NCBI GenBank assembly: GCA_020638365.1
Contig: JACKIQ010000002.1
Location: 1-64,000, forward strand
Direction: 5' to 3'
Length of the DNA stretch: 64,000 nt
Origin: Rhodospirillales bacterium
GTDB lineage: Bacteria; Pseudomonadota; Alphaproteobacteria; Micavibrionales; Micavibrionaceae
This document shows positions 8,941-18,627 of the stretch, one piece after another. The notes beneath the pieces are model-generated. The model did not search any database. It saw only the letters and a list, made by a program, of their open reading frames with translations, and was not told where the DNA came from. Position numbers and translations under genes: made by a program. Within the stretch, counting starts at the first letter, position 1. The number at the start of each line of letters is the position of its first letter.

Positions 8941-10116
8941 ATGTCTGATCTGTCTAACGCAAAAACCCCTAAGAATGCAACAGCTGTTCTTGTTCTCTCG
9001 GATGGAACGGTCATATGGGGAAAGGGACTGGGTGCAAACCGGACAACAGCAGGCGAAATATGTTTCAACACCTCCATGACAGGGTATCAGGAAGTTCTGA
9101 CTGACCCCAGCTACGCCGGTCAGATCATTACCTTCACTTTCCCTCATATTGGAAATATCGGCACGAACCGGGAAGATATTGAATGCACGAACCCGGCCGC
9201 GCTTGGGTTGGTTTTACGCGAGGACATCACAGAACCGTCGAACTGGCGTTCCGTCAAGCACTTGAAGGAATGGTTGCGGGAATATAACTTGCCCGGAATA
9301 TCTGGCGTTGATACCCGTGCTTTAACAAAATTCATTCGCGACAAAGGCGCTCCCAACGGCGTTCTGTGTCATAGCCCTGACGGGAAATTCGATCTCCCCT
9401 CCCTTTTGGAACAGGCAAAAGCCTGCCCAGGTCTGGAAGGGCAGGATCTTGCCAAAACTGTTTCATGTGCCCAGACTTATAAATGGGATCAAACGCTTTG
9501 GTCTTTGGATAAAGGTTACGGAAAACAGGAAAAGCCCCGATACAAAGTGGTCGCCATTGACTACGGCGCGAAAAAAAATATCCTACGCTGCCTTGCCTCG
9601 GCGGGCTGTGAAGTCACGGTAGTCCCCGCCAATACCAACGCCCGGGAAATCCTCGCACATAAACCTGACGGTGTGTTTCTCTCTAACGGTCCGGGCGACC
9701 CGGAAGCGACCGGAAAATACGCCGTGCCGACGATTAAGGAAATATTGGATAACGCTGTGCCGGTTTTTGGAATTTGTCTGGGGCATCAGTTGCTGGCCAT
9801 CGCCTTGGGCGGTAAAACCCGCAAAATGCATCTCGGGCACCGTGGCGCTAACCACCCGGTAAAAGACTTGCTGACAGGAAAAGTCGAGATCACGTCTCAA
9901 AACCACGGATTCGAGGTTGTCGCCGAAAGTCTTCCGGGAAATGTTCAGGTAACGCACACCAGCCTGTTCGATGGAACGAATGAAGGTCTCAAAGTTAAGG
10001 ACAGGCCTGCATTTTCCGTGCAGTATCACCCTGAAGCTTCTCCGGGTCCGCAGGACAGCCACTATCTGTTTGACCGTTTTGTAGAGAGTATGAGCAAGAA
10101 TGCCAAAAAGAACTGA
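8941..10116 (+). CDS. carA: Carbamoyl-phosphate synthase small subunit (glutaminase)
   Basis: CarA hydrolyses glutamine and channels ammonia to CarB for carbamoyl phosphate, the precursor of arginine and pyrimidines. The 391-residue protein has the N-terminal CPSase small-chain domain (about 12-140, with GEICFNTSMTGYQE) and a C-terminal class I glutamine amidotransferase. Its triad is visible: Cys279 in FGICLGHQ, and His363 and Glu365 in QYHPEA. The frame is open upstream to 8656, but that part lies over the divergent gene. The ATG at 8941 has GGAGAAC before it and begins at the normal family N-terminus. The end overlaps carB by 17 bases, pointing to translational coupling. Confidence 0.97.
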   Translation: MSDLSNAKTPKNATAVLVLSDGTVIWGKGLGANRTTAGEICFNTSMTGYQEVLTDPSYAGQIITFTFPHIGNIGTNREDIECTNPAALGLVLREDITEPSNWRSVKHLKEWLREYNLPGISGVDTRALTKFIRDKGAPNGVLCHSPDGKFDLPSLLEQAKACPGLEGQDLAKTVSCAQTYKWDQTLWSLDKGYGKQEKPRYKVVAIDYGAKKNILRCLASAGCEVTVVPANTNAREILAHKPDGVFLSNGPGDPEATGKYAVPTIKEILDNAVPVFGICLGHQLLAIALGGKTRKMHLGHRGANHPVKDLLTGKVEITSQNHGFEVVAESLPGNVQVTHTSLFDGTNEGLKVKDRPAFSVQYHPEASPGPQDSHYLFDRFVESMSKNAKKN

Positions 10117-13100
10117 TATCAAATCCATCTGCATCATAGGCGCAGGCCCTATTATCATAGGACAGGCTTGCGAGTTCGACTATTCGGGAACTCAGGCCTG
10201 TAAAGCACTCAAGGAAGAAGGCTACCGCATCATTCTGGTCAACTCGAATCCGGCGACAATTATGACGGACCCGGAGTTGACAGACGCGACCTACGTAGAG
10301 CCGATTACCCCGGAAATCGTGGCCAAGATCCTAGAAAAAGAAAGGCCGGACGCCCTTCTTCCCACCATGGGCGGTCAGACGGCATTGAATACGGCCTTGG
10401 CGCTGGCGCAGAATGGGACGCTGGAAAAGCTGGGAATCGAATTGATCGGGGCTAATCAGGAAGCCATAGAAAAGGCTGAAGACCGCGAGCAGTTTAAGGA
10501 ATGCATGGATAAACTGGGCTTGGAGTCTGCAAGAAGCTGCGTAATTCACTCTATAAACGATGCAAGGGATGCTATAGAGGATATCGGCCTTCCTGCGATC
10601 ATACGTCCTTCTTTTACCCTTGGCGGAACAGGGGGGGGTATTGCCTACAACAAGGATGACTTTGAACGCATCGTTCGCGAAGGCTTGGACGCCTCGCCCA
10701 CCTCAGAAGTCCTGATCGAGGAATCCCTTCTCGGTTGGAAAGAATACGAAATGGAGGTTGTCCGCGATAAAAACGACAACTGCATTATCGTCTGCTCTAT
10801 CGAAAACATTGATCCGATGGGCGTTCATACCGGGGATTCTATAACCGTAGCCCCTGCTCTGACCCTGACAGACAAGGAATACCAGATCATGCGGAACGCC
10901 TCGATCGAAATCCTTCGGGGCATCGGTGTTGAAACGGGTGGCTCGAATGTTCAGTTCGCCGTTAACCCTGAAGATGGCCGCATGATCGTAATTGAAATGA
11001 ACCCGCGCGTATCGCGCTCTTCAGCTCTGGCATCCAAGGCAACCGGATTTCCGATAGCAAAAATCGCCGCCAAACTTGCTGTAGGCTATACGTTAGATGA
11101 ACTGGACAACGATATAACTGGAGGAAAGACCCCGGCCTCTTTCGAGCCGACAATAGACTATATCGTAACCAAGGTTCCCCGCTTTGCATTTGAGAAATTT
11201 CGCGGAACAGAAACAAGGTTGACAACAGCTATGAAGTCGGTCGGCGAAGTCATGGCAATCGGACGAAGTTTTGAAGAGTCGCTTCAAAAAGCCTTCAGGT
11301 CCCTTGAAAAAGGCCTAACAGGATTAAACCCTTTGCCTGTTTTGGCAGCCCAAGGGAGTGAAAAGCACGCGTTGAAAGACCAGATTATCGCCGCAATCGC
11401 GCGTCCGACTCCTCAGCGCATTCTTTATATAGCCGAAGGAATACGGCAAGGCCTCTCCTTGGATGAAATTCAGGACATTTGTAAATACGACAGGTGGTTC
11501 CTCGACCGTCTGGCAAACATAGTGCAGATGGAAAAACAGATCATTGAAAACGGATTGCCGGTAGACCCGCAAGGTTGGATAAAAATAAAAAAAATGGGAT
11601 TCTCCGATGCCCAGCTCGGACAAATGATGAATGTGCCAGAAGACAGCATACGCACAGCACGAGCAGCCCATAACGTTCATCCTGTCTTTAAACGCGTTGA
11701 CAGCTGCGCGGCTGAAATTCCTTCTGAAACGGCATACATGTACAGTTGTTACGAGGGCAACGGACTTGAGCAGGCGGAAAATGAAATTGAGCCCTCTTCT
11801 AGAAAAAAAGTCGTCATTCTTGGAGGCGGTCCGAACCGCATCGGTCAGGGTATAGAGTTCGATTATTGCTGCGTACACGCCGCGTACGCCTTAAGCGACG
11901 CCGGTTATGAAACAATCATGGTCAACTGTAATCCCGAAACGGTATCAACGGATTACGACACCTCCGACCGCCTGTATTTTGAGCCTTTGACCGAAGAGGA
12001 CGTCGTTGAACTTATCCAGGCGGAACAGCAAAAGGGTGAGCTTTTGGGGGTTATTGTCCAACTTGGCGGGCAAACGCCGCTTAAACTCTCTCAATCTCTG
12101 CAAAAATACGGCATCCCGATTCTAGGCACTGACCCCGACGCAATTGATCTTGCCGAAGACCGGGAACGCTTTCAAAAGCTCCTTATGAAACTTGAGTTGC
12201 GCCAGCCTCCAAACGCTCTGGCCCGGTCAAAACAGGAGGCGATGGATGTCGCCGAAAGCATAGGCTTTCCGATGGTCATTCGACCTTCATATGTTCTGGG
12301 CGGCCAGGCAATGGAGATTGTTCATAACACAGGAGAGTTGGAAGAATATATTAACACTGCGGTAAAAGTATCCGGCGACACTCCGGTTCTTCTGGACCGT
12401 TACCTGAAAAGCGCAACTGAAATAGATGTGGATGTACTCAGTGACGGAAAAGATGTTTACGTCTGCGGCATCATGGAACACATTGAGGAAGCAGGCGTGC
12501 ACTCCGGTGATTCCATGTGTACGCTGCCTCCTCATACCTTGCCCGAGGAGACCATTCATCGCATCGAGGAACAAAGCATAAAACTGGCAAGGGCGCTTAA
12601 AGTAAAAGGTCTGATGAACGTACAGTTTGCAGTACGCAAAAACGAAAAAACGGGAGAAAATGAAATTTTTATACTTGAGGTGAATCCCCGCGCCTCTCGG
12701 ACAGTGCCCTTCGTCGCCAAAGCCACAGGGGTCCCCGTTGCCAAAATTGCTGCGCGGATCATGGTTGGAGAAAAGCTGGCCAGCTTTAAAACGGTGCTGA
12801 TCGGGATGAGCAAAAAACATACAGCTGTAAAAGCCCCGGTTTTTCCTTTCAACCGTTTTCCGGGGGTCGATCCGATACTCGGACCGGAAATGAAATCCAC
12901 CGGAGAAGTCATTGGATTGGATACGGACGTAGCACACGCGATAGCAAAATCTATGCTGGGTGCAGGAATAAAATTGCCGACTGAAGGAACAGTCTTTCTT
13001 TCAGTCAAGGATACCGATAAGGAAGAAGCAGTTCCTATTGCCCGCGATCTGCTTGACATGGGTTTTGATCTGGTCGCCACAGGCGGAACATGCCGCTACT

Positions 13101-13408
13101 TGAAGGAACACGGGCTGCAGGTCACAAGAATAAACAAGGTTCTCGAAGGCCAGCCCCATATTGTTGATGCAATCATAAACGGTGAAATTAACCTCGTCAT
13201 TAACACGACCCGGAAAAGCTCTCGTGCTGTCGCGGACTCCACGTCGATCCGCCGCACTGCGTTGATGCACAAAATCCCCTACTACACGCTCATGACCGCG
13301 TCAAAAGCAGCAGTTGAAGCGATAAAGTCCATAAAGGAAAGGGAGTTGAAAGTAGCCCCCCTCCAATCATATTTCAAAGAGACTGATCCAAGTAAAGCTG
13401 CAGCATAA
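10100..13408 (+). CDS. carB: Carbamoyl-phosphate synthase large subunit
   Basis: CarB phosphorylates bicarbonate and carbamate with two ATP to form carbamoyl phosphate. The 1102 residues show the expected internal duplication: two ATP-grasp halves, the first starting IGAGPIIIGQACEFDYSG and the second, near residue 570, starting GGGPNRIGQGIEFDYCC. Each has an RPSF/RPSY strand and a glycine-rich loop. An oligomerisation domain lies between them, and the C-terminal MGS-like allosteric domain (about residue 950 on, with VATGGTCRYLKEHGL) closes the protein. Length is normal. It is coupled to carA by overlap and followed by a strong terminator. Confidence 0.98.
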   Translation: MPKRTDIKSICIIGAGPIIIGQACEFDYSGTQACKALKEEGYRIILVNSNPATIMTDPELTDATYVEPITPEIVAKILEKERPDALLPTMGGQTALNTALALAQNGTLEKLGIELIGANQEAIEKAEDREQFKECMDKLGLESARSCVIHSINDARDAIEDIGLPAIIRPSFTLGGTGGGIAYNKDDFERIVREGLDASPTSEVLIEESLLGWKEYEMEVVRDKNDNCIIVCSIENIDPMGVHTGDSITVAPALTLTDKEYQIMRNASIEILRGIGVETGGSNVQFAVNPEDGRMIVIEMNPRVSRSSALASKATGFPIAKIAAKLAVGYTLDELDNDITGGKTPASFEPTIDYIVTKVPRFAFEKFRGTETRLTTAMKSVGEVMAIGRSFEESLQKAFRSLEKGLTGLNPLPVLAAQGSEKHALKDQIIAAIARPTPQRILYIAEGIRQGLSLDEIQDICKYDRWFLDRLANIVQMEKQIIENGLPVDPQGWIKIKKMGFSDAQLGQMMNVPEDSIRTARAAHNVHPVFKRVDSCAAEIPSETAYMYSCYEGNGLEQAENEIEPSSRKKVVILGGGPNRIGQGIEFDYCCVHAAYALSDAGYETIMVNCNPETVSTDYDTSDRLYFEPLTEEDVVELIQAEQQKGELLGVIVQLGGQTPLKLSQSLQKYGIPILGTDPDAIDLAEDRERFQKLLMKLELRQPPNALARSKQEAMDVAESIGFPMVIRPSYVLGGQAMEIVHNTGELEEYINTAVKVSGDTPVLLDRYLKSATEIDVDVLSDGKDVYVCGIMEHIEEAGVHSGDSMCTLPPHTLPEETIHRIEEQSIKLARALKVKGLMNVQFAVRKNEKTGENEIFILEVNPRASRTVPFVAKATGVPVAKIAARIMVGEKLASFKTVLIGMSKKHTAVKAPVFPFNRFPGVDPILGPEMKSTGEVIGLDTDVAHAIAKSMLGAGIKLPTEGTVFLSVKDTDKEEAVPIARDLLDMGFDLVATGGTCRYLKEHGLQVTRINKVLEGQPHIVDAIINGEINLVINTTRKSSRAVADSTSIRRTALMHKIPYYTLMTASKAAVEAIKSIKERELKVAPLQSYFKETDPSKAAA

Positions 13409-13484
13409 CAGTGCAATCAACCTTGACGAACAGGATGCTCTTGCAGTAGCCTTCGCATGGTCAATGACTACGATCACTTCCCAA

Positions 13485-13520
13485 CCCGCCCGCACTTTGG
13501 GCGGGATGTTTGTTTTATTA
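13485..13520 (+). terminator. Intrinsic terminator after carAB
   Basis: A perfect seven-pair GC stem, CCCGCCC/GGGCGGG, with a seven-base loop is followed by ATGTTTGTTTTATT. It lies 76 bases after the carB stop and before greA, so greA is probably transcribed from its own promoter. Confidence 0.85.
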
Positions 13521-13560
13521 AGTACACATTAGAAAAGACATTTTACAGGACTAGAATACG

Positions 13561-14034
13561 ATGAAACAAATCCCTTTGACAAAAAACGGTTTTACCAGGC
13601 TTGAGGGTGAATTGAAAAACCTGAAGAGTGTCCAGCGTCCAGCGGTCATTCAGGCGATAGCGGAAGCCCGCGCACACGGAGATCTTTCTGAAAACGCAGA
13701 ATACCATGCTGCCCGTGAACAACAGAGCTTTATAGAGGGCCGTATTAAAGAACTAGAAGCGGTAATCGGTAGAGCACAAATAATTGATCCCGTGACGATG
13801 TCTGGGGACACGGTTAAATTTGGCGCAACCGTAACGATTGTTGACGAAGACACGGACGAAGAGGAAACCTACCAGCTTGTCGGTGAATATGAAGCGGATA
13901 CGGAAAACGCGCGCTTGTCGATCGGTGCACCCGTAGCAAGGGCCCTTATAGGAAAATCTGTAGGTGAAGTCGTCAAAGTCCGCACGCCAAAGGGTGTGCG
14001 TTCCTACGAAATCCTTGAAGTCAATTACAGGTAA
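13561..14034 (+). CDS. greA: Transcription elongation factor GreA
   Basis: GreA enters the secondary channel of RNA polymerase and stimulates cleavage of backtracked transcripts. The 157-residue protein has the N-terminal coiled coil (residues 1-75), including the conserved ARAHGDLSENAEYHAA segment with the acidic tip residues, and the C-terminal FKBP-like domain ending in the family signature around GVRSYEILEV. It starts at ATG 13561, 55 bases after the carAB terminator hairpin. Length and motifs are normal. Confidence 0.97.
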   Translation: MKQIPLTKNGFTRLEGELKNLKSVQRPAVIQAIAEARAHGDLSENAEYHAAREQQSFIEGRIKELEAVIGRAQIIDPVTMSGDTVKFGATVTIVDEDTDEEETYQLVGEYEADTENARLSIGAPVARALIGKSVGEVVKVRTPKGVRSYEILEVNYR

Positions 14035-14050
14035 AAAGCGCGGTTAGATA

Positions 14051-14308
14051 TTAAACCAGAGTACTAAGGCGCGCCTGATCCTTTGAGAGGACGGCTTCCT
14101 GATCTCTGGAAAGGGCTTTTGATATCGCCCGCGCAGCATCTTCAGCCTGCGACAAGCTCAACGCCTCGTCGGAGAGAATGATCTGATCGACGGGAGCATT
14201 CTTTTCTTCGGAGTTTTCTTTTCTGGGCTGTGTTCTTTGCGGATCCTGCGTTTTAGATACGCCCGGAACATTCTGCCCTGCTCCGCTCGGATTAACTGAA
14301 TCAACCAT
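14051..14308 (-). CDS. Small acidic protein of unknown function
   Basis: The 85-residue protein has a disordered N-terminal half rich in Pro, Gln, Asn and Lys, and a helical C-terminal half with DQIILSDEALSLSQAEDAARA. There is no signal peptide, membrane segment or cysteine. The ATG at 14308 has an outstanding ribosome site (GGGGAGGGAG), which supports it as a real, well-translated gene. It converges with greA, 16 bases between stops. The disordered-then-helical layout resembles small regulators such as anti-sigma factors, but I see no specific signature. Confidence 0.65.
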   Translation of the reverse strand: MVDSVNPSGAGQNVPGVSKTQDPQRTQPRKENSEEKNAPVDQIILSDEALSLSQAEDAARAISKALSRDQEAVLSKDQARLSTLV

Positions 14309-14401
14309 GCTCCCTCCCCCTGTGAAAATAATCTCTTAAAATGCGAATACAAACGTATTCACTTAGCGCCCGTAACCACTGCTGATAATAACCATAAAAA
14401 C

Positions 14402-15214
14402 CTAAAAATGCATAAACTTTATCGCTAAGGCCAGGCGCAGCGCCTTGAAAGGCGGCTCTATGGAATATCGAGGAGAATAAATGTTGTATTTCAGTCTGTT
14501 AAGGTGGTTAAGGTAGATATCTGAAAGAACCGAAACAGCCTTCAAAAAAGGCAAGGCTGGCTTGACTCCGGGAGTTCGCGCCTGCGCGATTTCTGAAAGC
14601 AGGGGACCGAGAGAGTTCTGTTGCTTAAGAGAAAAAAGCCCGGATTTCACAATGTTATATCGCTCCATCAGATCTTCAGGCAGATAGCATCGCTCTTGCA
14701 TGGCATGTACCCTGACGCTGCGCAGCAAACCTGCAAGAGCATAATTCACGGCCACAGGAAAAACAGGCTCCATCTCCGGCTCTCCTCCCGCTATAATGAC
14801 CGCCAGTTTCAGAAGAGGTGTCGAAGTAAAATCGCAATAATTCAGGAGCCCTTCAAGATTTCCCGGACATACGTTTTCAAGATCGAATTCCCGCGCGTAA
14901 AGAAGGGTATGAAAATGCTCTTGGGGAAGAGAGTAACGGTGAATGACGCTGGAAAGAGCTCCGAGAACAACATTCTCGGCTGACCTCTCCCCAGCATAAA
15001 TAGAGCCGATCTCGTCGCGCCACCACTGTAAACGGATCAGACCTAAAGTACTGTCGCTCACAACTTCGCGCGTTTTTGCAATCTCGTGATTAAAGGCAAA
15101 AAGGCCCCACAAATCGGGCCGTCTGTCAGGGGAAGCAAAAAGAGAAAGCAAAAAACGATCCGGATCGTTTTCTCGGACAATCTGCCCGCATTCGGTTATA
15201 TCCGAGCTTTTCAA
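14402..15214 (-). CDS. Squalene/phytoene synthase family protein (NDUFAF6-like)
   Basis: The 270-residue protein has the all-helical isoprenoid synthase fold of the trans-prenyl transferase family. The segment RPDLWGLFAFNHEIAKTREVVSDSTLGLIRLQWWRDEI is the characteristic N-terminal part, given here only as its position (about residues 33-70) with key residues W36, F39 and the QWWRDE end. The classical DxxxD metal motif of true synthases is not evident (NHEIAKT and LENVCPG stand in), as in the mitochondrial complex I assembly factor NDUFAF6. In alphaproteobacteria this gene usually follows secF and the Mth938 gene; here it is 3 kb away on the same strand. Start is TTG at 15214 with GGAG upstream; no ATG fits. 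Confidence 0.8.
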   Translation of the reverse strand: MKSSDITECGQIVRENDPDRFLLSLFASPDRRPDLWGLFAFNHEIAKTREVVSDSTLGLIRLQWWRDEIGSIYAGERSAENVVLGALSSVIHRYSLPQEHFHTLLYAREFDLENVCPGNLEGLLNYCDFTSTPLLKLAVIIAGGEPEMEPVFPVAVNYALAGLLRSVRVHAMQERCYLPEDLMERYNIVKSGLFSLKQQNSLGPLLSEIAQARTPGVKPALPFLKAVSVLSDIYLNHLNRLKYNIYSPRYSIEPPFKALRLALAIKFMHF

Positions 15215-15307
15215 AAGCCTGCTCCGTCAATAATCCTTGAGAAAATGAACAAAATCACTACTGTAGCGTTAGCAGCTTTTACCGTTCAAAGAAAGCAGGA
15301 GAAAATA

Positions 15308-15940
15308 ATGGCTTTTGAACTTCCTGAACTCCCCTACTCATACGACTCGCTCGCCCCTTATATGTCGGCGGAGACTTTGGAATACCACCACGATAAACAC
15401 CATAACGCCTACGTGGTCAAAGGGAATGAATTGGCCCAGGCAGCAGGGCTGGCTGATAAATCCTTGGAGCAGGTCGTAGTCGCATCGTTCAGGAAACCAG
15501 AACAGGCCGGCTTGTTCAACAATGCTGCCCAGCACTGGAATCACGTTCATTTCTGGAACTGGATGAAAAAGGACGGTGGCCCCGACAACGGCAAGGCAAT
15601 TCCGGCAAATCTGGAAACGATGATCCAGCAATGCTTCGGCTCCTACGATGCTTTTCGCGGTAAGTTTATCGAAGCCGGCATGACACAGTTTGGCTCGGGA
15701 TGGTGCTGGCTGGTCCTTGATAGCAACGGAAAACTGGACGTAATGAAGACTCCGAACGGTGAAAACCCGCTTGCCCACGGAAAAACAGCGCTCCTCGGCT
15801 GCGACGTATGGGAGCACAGCTACTATATTGACTACCGCAACGCCCGCCAGAAATACCTGGAAGCGTTCATGGATAATTTGGTGAATTGGGAATACGTTGC
15901 GGAACTGTTTGAAAAAGGCCCGGTAAAAATAGCCGCCTGA
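15308..15940 (+). CDS. sodB: Superoxide dismutase, iron type
   Basis: The enzyme dismutates superoxide in the cytoplasm. The 210-residue protein has the metal ligands of the Fe/Mn family: His in YHHDKHHNAYV, His in AAQHWNH, and Asp and His in DVWEHSYYIDYRN. Gln in the NNAAQ segment is the pattern of iron enzymes. The frame is open further upstream, but the ATG at 15308 has GGAG six bases before it and begins at the normal N-terminus MAFELPELPY. There is no signal peptide. A terminator hairpin follows directly. It diverges from the squalene-synthase-like gene. Confidence 0.96.
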   Translation: MAFELPELPYSYDSLAPYMSAETLEYHHDKHHNAYVVKGNELAQAAGLADKSLEQVVVASFRKPEQAGLFNNAAQHWNHVHFWNWMKKDGGPDNGKAIPANLETMIQQCFGSYDAFRGKFIEAGMTQFGSGWCWLVLDSNGKLDVMKTPNGENPLAHGKTALLGCDVWEHSYYIDYRNARQKYLEAFMDNLVNWEYVAELFEKGPVKIAA

Positions 15941-15951
15941 TAAGTAACATG

Positions 15952-15976
15952 AAGGGGCCGAAAGGCCCCTTTAAGT
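15952..15976 (+). terminator. Intrinsic terminator after sodB
   Basis: A perfect eight-pair stem AAGGGGCC/GGCCCCTT closed by a GAAA tetraloop starts 12 bases after the sodB stop and is followed by TTTAAGTTTCT. The T-run is broken, but stem and position fit well. It also separates sodB from the convergent 723-residue gene. Confidence 0.75.
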
Positions 15977-15978
15977 TT

Positions 15979-18150
15979 CTACGGTTTGCAGGCCGCCTGT
16001 ACCAGAGGGTTGTCACCGGCCCTCGCGCACAACTGCTCCTTCTGTTCCGGAGGCATAGCGTTGACCTGATCTATAAATGCGCGCGTCCGGGCATCGTAAC
16101 GATCCTGAGCATTCTGACGGGCCGCATCAATACGCTCGTCTATATTTCCAAACCGGCTGGCCGTTTCCTCAACCACAGCCTGTGATATACGTGAGTTGAT
16201 TGTCTGCTCAATTTCCCGCACGCGCTCGGGGCTCAGAGTATTGAAACCATCGGCAATGCGATCTATCGCGCCTTTTACTGCCGCCATGATGCCGTCTGCT
16301 TGTTCATCACTTACTTGTCCGGCTCGGAGTTGCGGCAGAGTTTCAGCAACGGATTTCTCAATCTGAGCGCGCATTTCTGGTGTTACCGTATGGCCTTCAC
16401 GCTCAAGATTTGAAACTGTCTGCTCAACTATCGTCTCTTCAGTCATATTGGAGTAATGATTACGCAATATTTCAGGAATGCGGGTTCGAACATCGTCATA
16501 ATCAACGTTTAGATGTTCAAGGGCCCGCGTCCGCGCATTATCCGCATCGCCCTGAATATCAAGGCTTTGTGTATGATCGTAGTGAGCGCCGTAAGCCGTA
16601 CCTAAGTCAATTTTAGCATGGGCAATCGCTTTGACCGGGTCGCCGCCACCCTCAAGAGTGCTGCGCATCTCCTCCATCACACGGGCATAATCCTCATGCC
16701 CTGCCTGTCTCCAGGCCTGAATAACCTCATGTATTTGTCCGGACGCAAGCCTGTTCTCCTGAGGAGCGCTTTCATCCGCGCTGTGCCGGATATAATCAAG
16801 CACTTCACCAGCCCGGTTGTAATCATCTGCCAAGTCGGTTCCGGTTGGCAGTATTCCGAGTTCAGCTAAATTTTTTGGTTGCACGGCTCCCCCGCCGGGG
16901 TCTGAAACACTTTGAAACTGTGGCGTGATATTGGTGATGCTCTCAAGGGCCGGCCGCATGCCCATCATCCGCCCCATAACCATGCCGGAATGTTCATTGA
17001 TAGCCAGCGCCGGACTATCCATCTTCTTACGGACAAAATCAGCGATAATATCGCTTTGCCCCGGCGAAGCACGCATAGCCTCAAGGATACGCTGTTGCGT
17101 TTCCGCGTTTTCCGCTTTTGGATCACGGCTCAATAGGGAATTGATATCGGCAATAGACCTTGAAGCCGCGCGCATCTGAGTTTTATCGTCTTTGGCGGCC
17201 CCCACCTGGTCGGCAGTAACCGTCCCAAGCTTCCGCACTTCGGCCAGAAAATCAGCAGCGCTTAAAGCAGGAGGCGAAGCGCTTTCCGCCGCAGACACGG
17301 AAGGTCCGGCAACGACGGCCGAGGCAGGCTGATAAATTGAAGCTCTTGAAGCCCCATCGACGGCGGCAATCGTAGTACTCGCAGACGCTTCTCTGGAAAG
17401 GGCCTCTCGCGCATTTCCAAAAGCCCCGATAAGAACCTGCTCGGCCGCGGCCTTTTTCTGACTGTCATCAGACTGAACCAGAGTTCCGGGGGTATCATAA
17501 ACAAACCCCTGAGAAGTCAGGTCAGTCGCAAGATCGCTCTCAGAGACAACGCCATCCCTCACAAGATTGGCATTAACCAAGGCCCGCACTGGCCGGATCA
17601 ATGTACCTTTACCCTCTTCCACCAAGGGCGTTCCGGGTGGAAGATCTCCGTCTTTTATCCGTCCTTCATGCCTTGAAAGCAGGCGCTCTGCTTCAAAAAC
17701 ATCGACGGCCGCCCCTGTCTCCGACCAGAAGAATTCAAGTCTCTCGTCACGCGGCACTATTTTTCCGCTACCTGGAATATAAAAAACCTCCGTCACATCC
17801 GCAGCCCGGACTTCGCCGGTATCGGGATGAACCCAGGCTTTTTGGTCTCCCCACGCCACTGTGTTTGCCTGATCTGCATCAGGACGGCTTCTGTAAAGAG
17901 CGTCAAACTGCGCCTGTGTATTGACAAGAATGAAATTGTTGAATTCACCGCCCGGCTCGTCGCGCGTCATCCAGACGGAATAATTAACGGCCTGCCCGCC
18001 GTCACCGGGAATGCTGATCGTGAGGTTACCATTATTTACAGGATGAAAAAGATAGTCGGCAGGCCAGTTAGCCCCTACCTGTTGCCGTTGCAAAACGGTT
18101 TGAAGAAAAGCATCTAAATCAGATGGACTGCTGAGATTTGGCCCGGCCAT
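15979..18150 (-). CDS. Large protein of unknown function, 723 residues
   Basis: I recognise no family. Residues 1-180 look globular, with Trp and aromatic residues and beta-like segments. Residues 240-300 are an Ala/Ser/Pro-rich linker. Residues 300-700 are Ala, Glu, Arg-rich and predicted helical, with coiled-coil-like stretches toward the end (around EETIVEQTVSNLEREGH and FGNIDERIDAARQNAQD). The last 20 residues have the only two cysteines, 13 residues apart. There is no signal peptide or membrane segment. The ATG at 18150 has a GAGGGTG ribosome site. It lies between sodB and the Mth938 gene, where alphaproteobacteria normally have no such gene. A structural or secreted-without-signal role is possible but unproven. 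Confidence 0.65.
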   Translation of the reverse strand: MAGPNLSSPSDLDAFLQTVLQRQQVGANWPADYLFHPVNNGNLTISIPGDGGQAVNYSVWMTRDEPGGEFNNFILVNTQAQFDALYRSRPDADQANTVAWGDQKAWVHPDTGEVRAADVTEVFYIPGSGKIVPRDERLEFFWSETGAAVDVFEAERLLSRHEGRIKDGDLPPGTPLVEEGKGTLIRPVRALVNANLVRDGVVSESDLATDLTSQGFVYDTPGTLVQSDDSQKKAAAEQVLIGAFGNAREALSREASASTTIAAVDGASRASIYQPASAVVAGPSVSAAESASPPALSAADFLAEVRKLGTVTADQVGAAKDDKTQMRAASRSIADINSLLSRDPKAENAETQQRILEAMRASPGQSDIIADFVRKKMDSPALAINEHSGMVMGRMMGMRPALESITNITPQFQSVSDPGGGAVQPKNLAELGILPTGTDLADDYNRAGEVLDYIRHSADESAPQENRLASGQIHEVIQAWRQAGHEDYARVMEEMRSTLEGGGDPVKAIAHAKIDLGTAYGAHYDHTQSLDIQGDADNARTRALEHLNVDYDDVRTRIPEILRNHYSNMTEETIVEQTVSNLEREGHTVTPEMRAQIEKSVAETLPQLRAGQVSDEQADGIMAAVKGAIDRIADGFNTLSPERVREIEQTINSRISQAVVEETASRFGNIDERIDAARQNAQDRYDARTRAFIDQVNAMPPEQKEQLCARAGDNPLVQAACKP

Positions 18151-18235
18151 GACACCCTCAAGTGATTATTTATTATAAATAATATTCGTTAACTTCCTTA
18201 CGACACTATAAGGCCTTAAGACCACAAATGCAATT

Positions 18236-18625
18236 TTATGTATCTGTGACGGGCATAAGTGCGGCTGCCACGCGGCGTCCCTCCGCCATAAGCACATTGT
18301 ACGTTCGGCAGGCAGCCGCAGTATCCATGGTTTCTGTATTTATTTTCAATAACTTAAGGGCATTTAAAGCAAGAGGAGGAATAAAAATGTGCCGCGCCCC
18401 TGTCCCGATAATGAGGATGTCAATTTCACCGCACATACCCTCAAAAACACTGAAATCCTTGTCTGTAAGTGTCTCAGAAGCGTGAGCCTTAAGTTCCCAG
18501 ATGCAGGTTTTTATTGGTCTGATAATAATGCTGCCCTGATACGATAAACCGCTGACCTTAAAAATTCCGCCTGCATACCCCTGAATAATCTGCTGCCCCT
18601 TTTGGACCAGCGGTGTAACGTCCAT
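18236..18625 (-). CDS. Mth938-like domain protein (NDUFAF3-like)
   Basis: The 129-residue protein has the Mth938 domain: IIQGYAGGIFKVSG, then the strand TCIWELKA, then ILIIGTGARHIFIPP with the conserved GTG turn, and the segment DTAAACRTYNVLMAEGRRVAAALMP at the end (key residues TYN and EGR). The human homologue NDUFAF3 works in assembly of respiratory complex I; bacterial members are presumed similar, which is inference. It begins two bases after the secF stop, so it is the last gene of yajC-secD-secF-Mth938. Confidence 0.9.
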   Translation of the reverse strand: MDVTPLVQKGQQIIQGYAGGIFKVSGLSYQGSIIIRPIKTCIWELKAHASETLTDKDFSVFEGMCGEIDILIIGTGARHIFIPPLALNALKLLKINTETMDTAAACRTYNVLMAEGRRVAAALMPVTDT

Positions 18626-18627
18626 TC

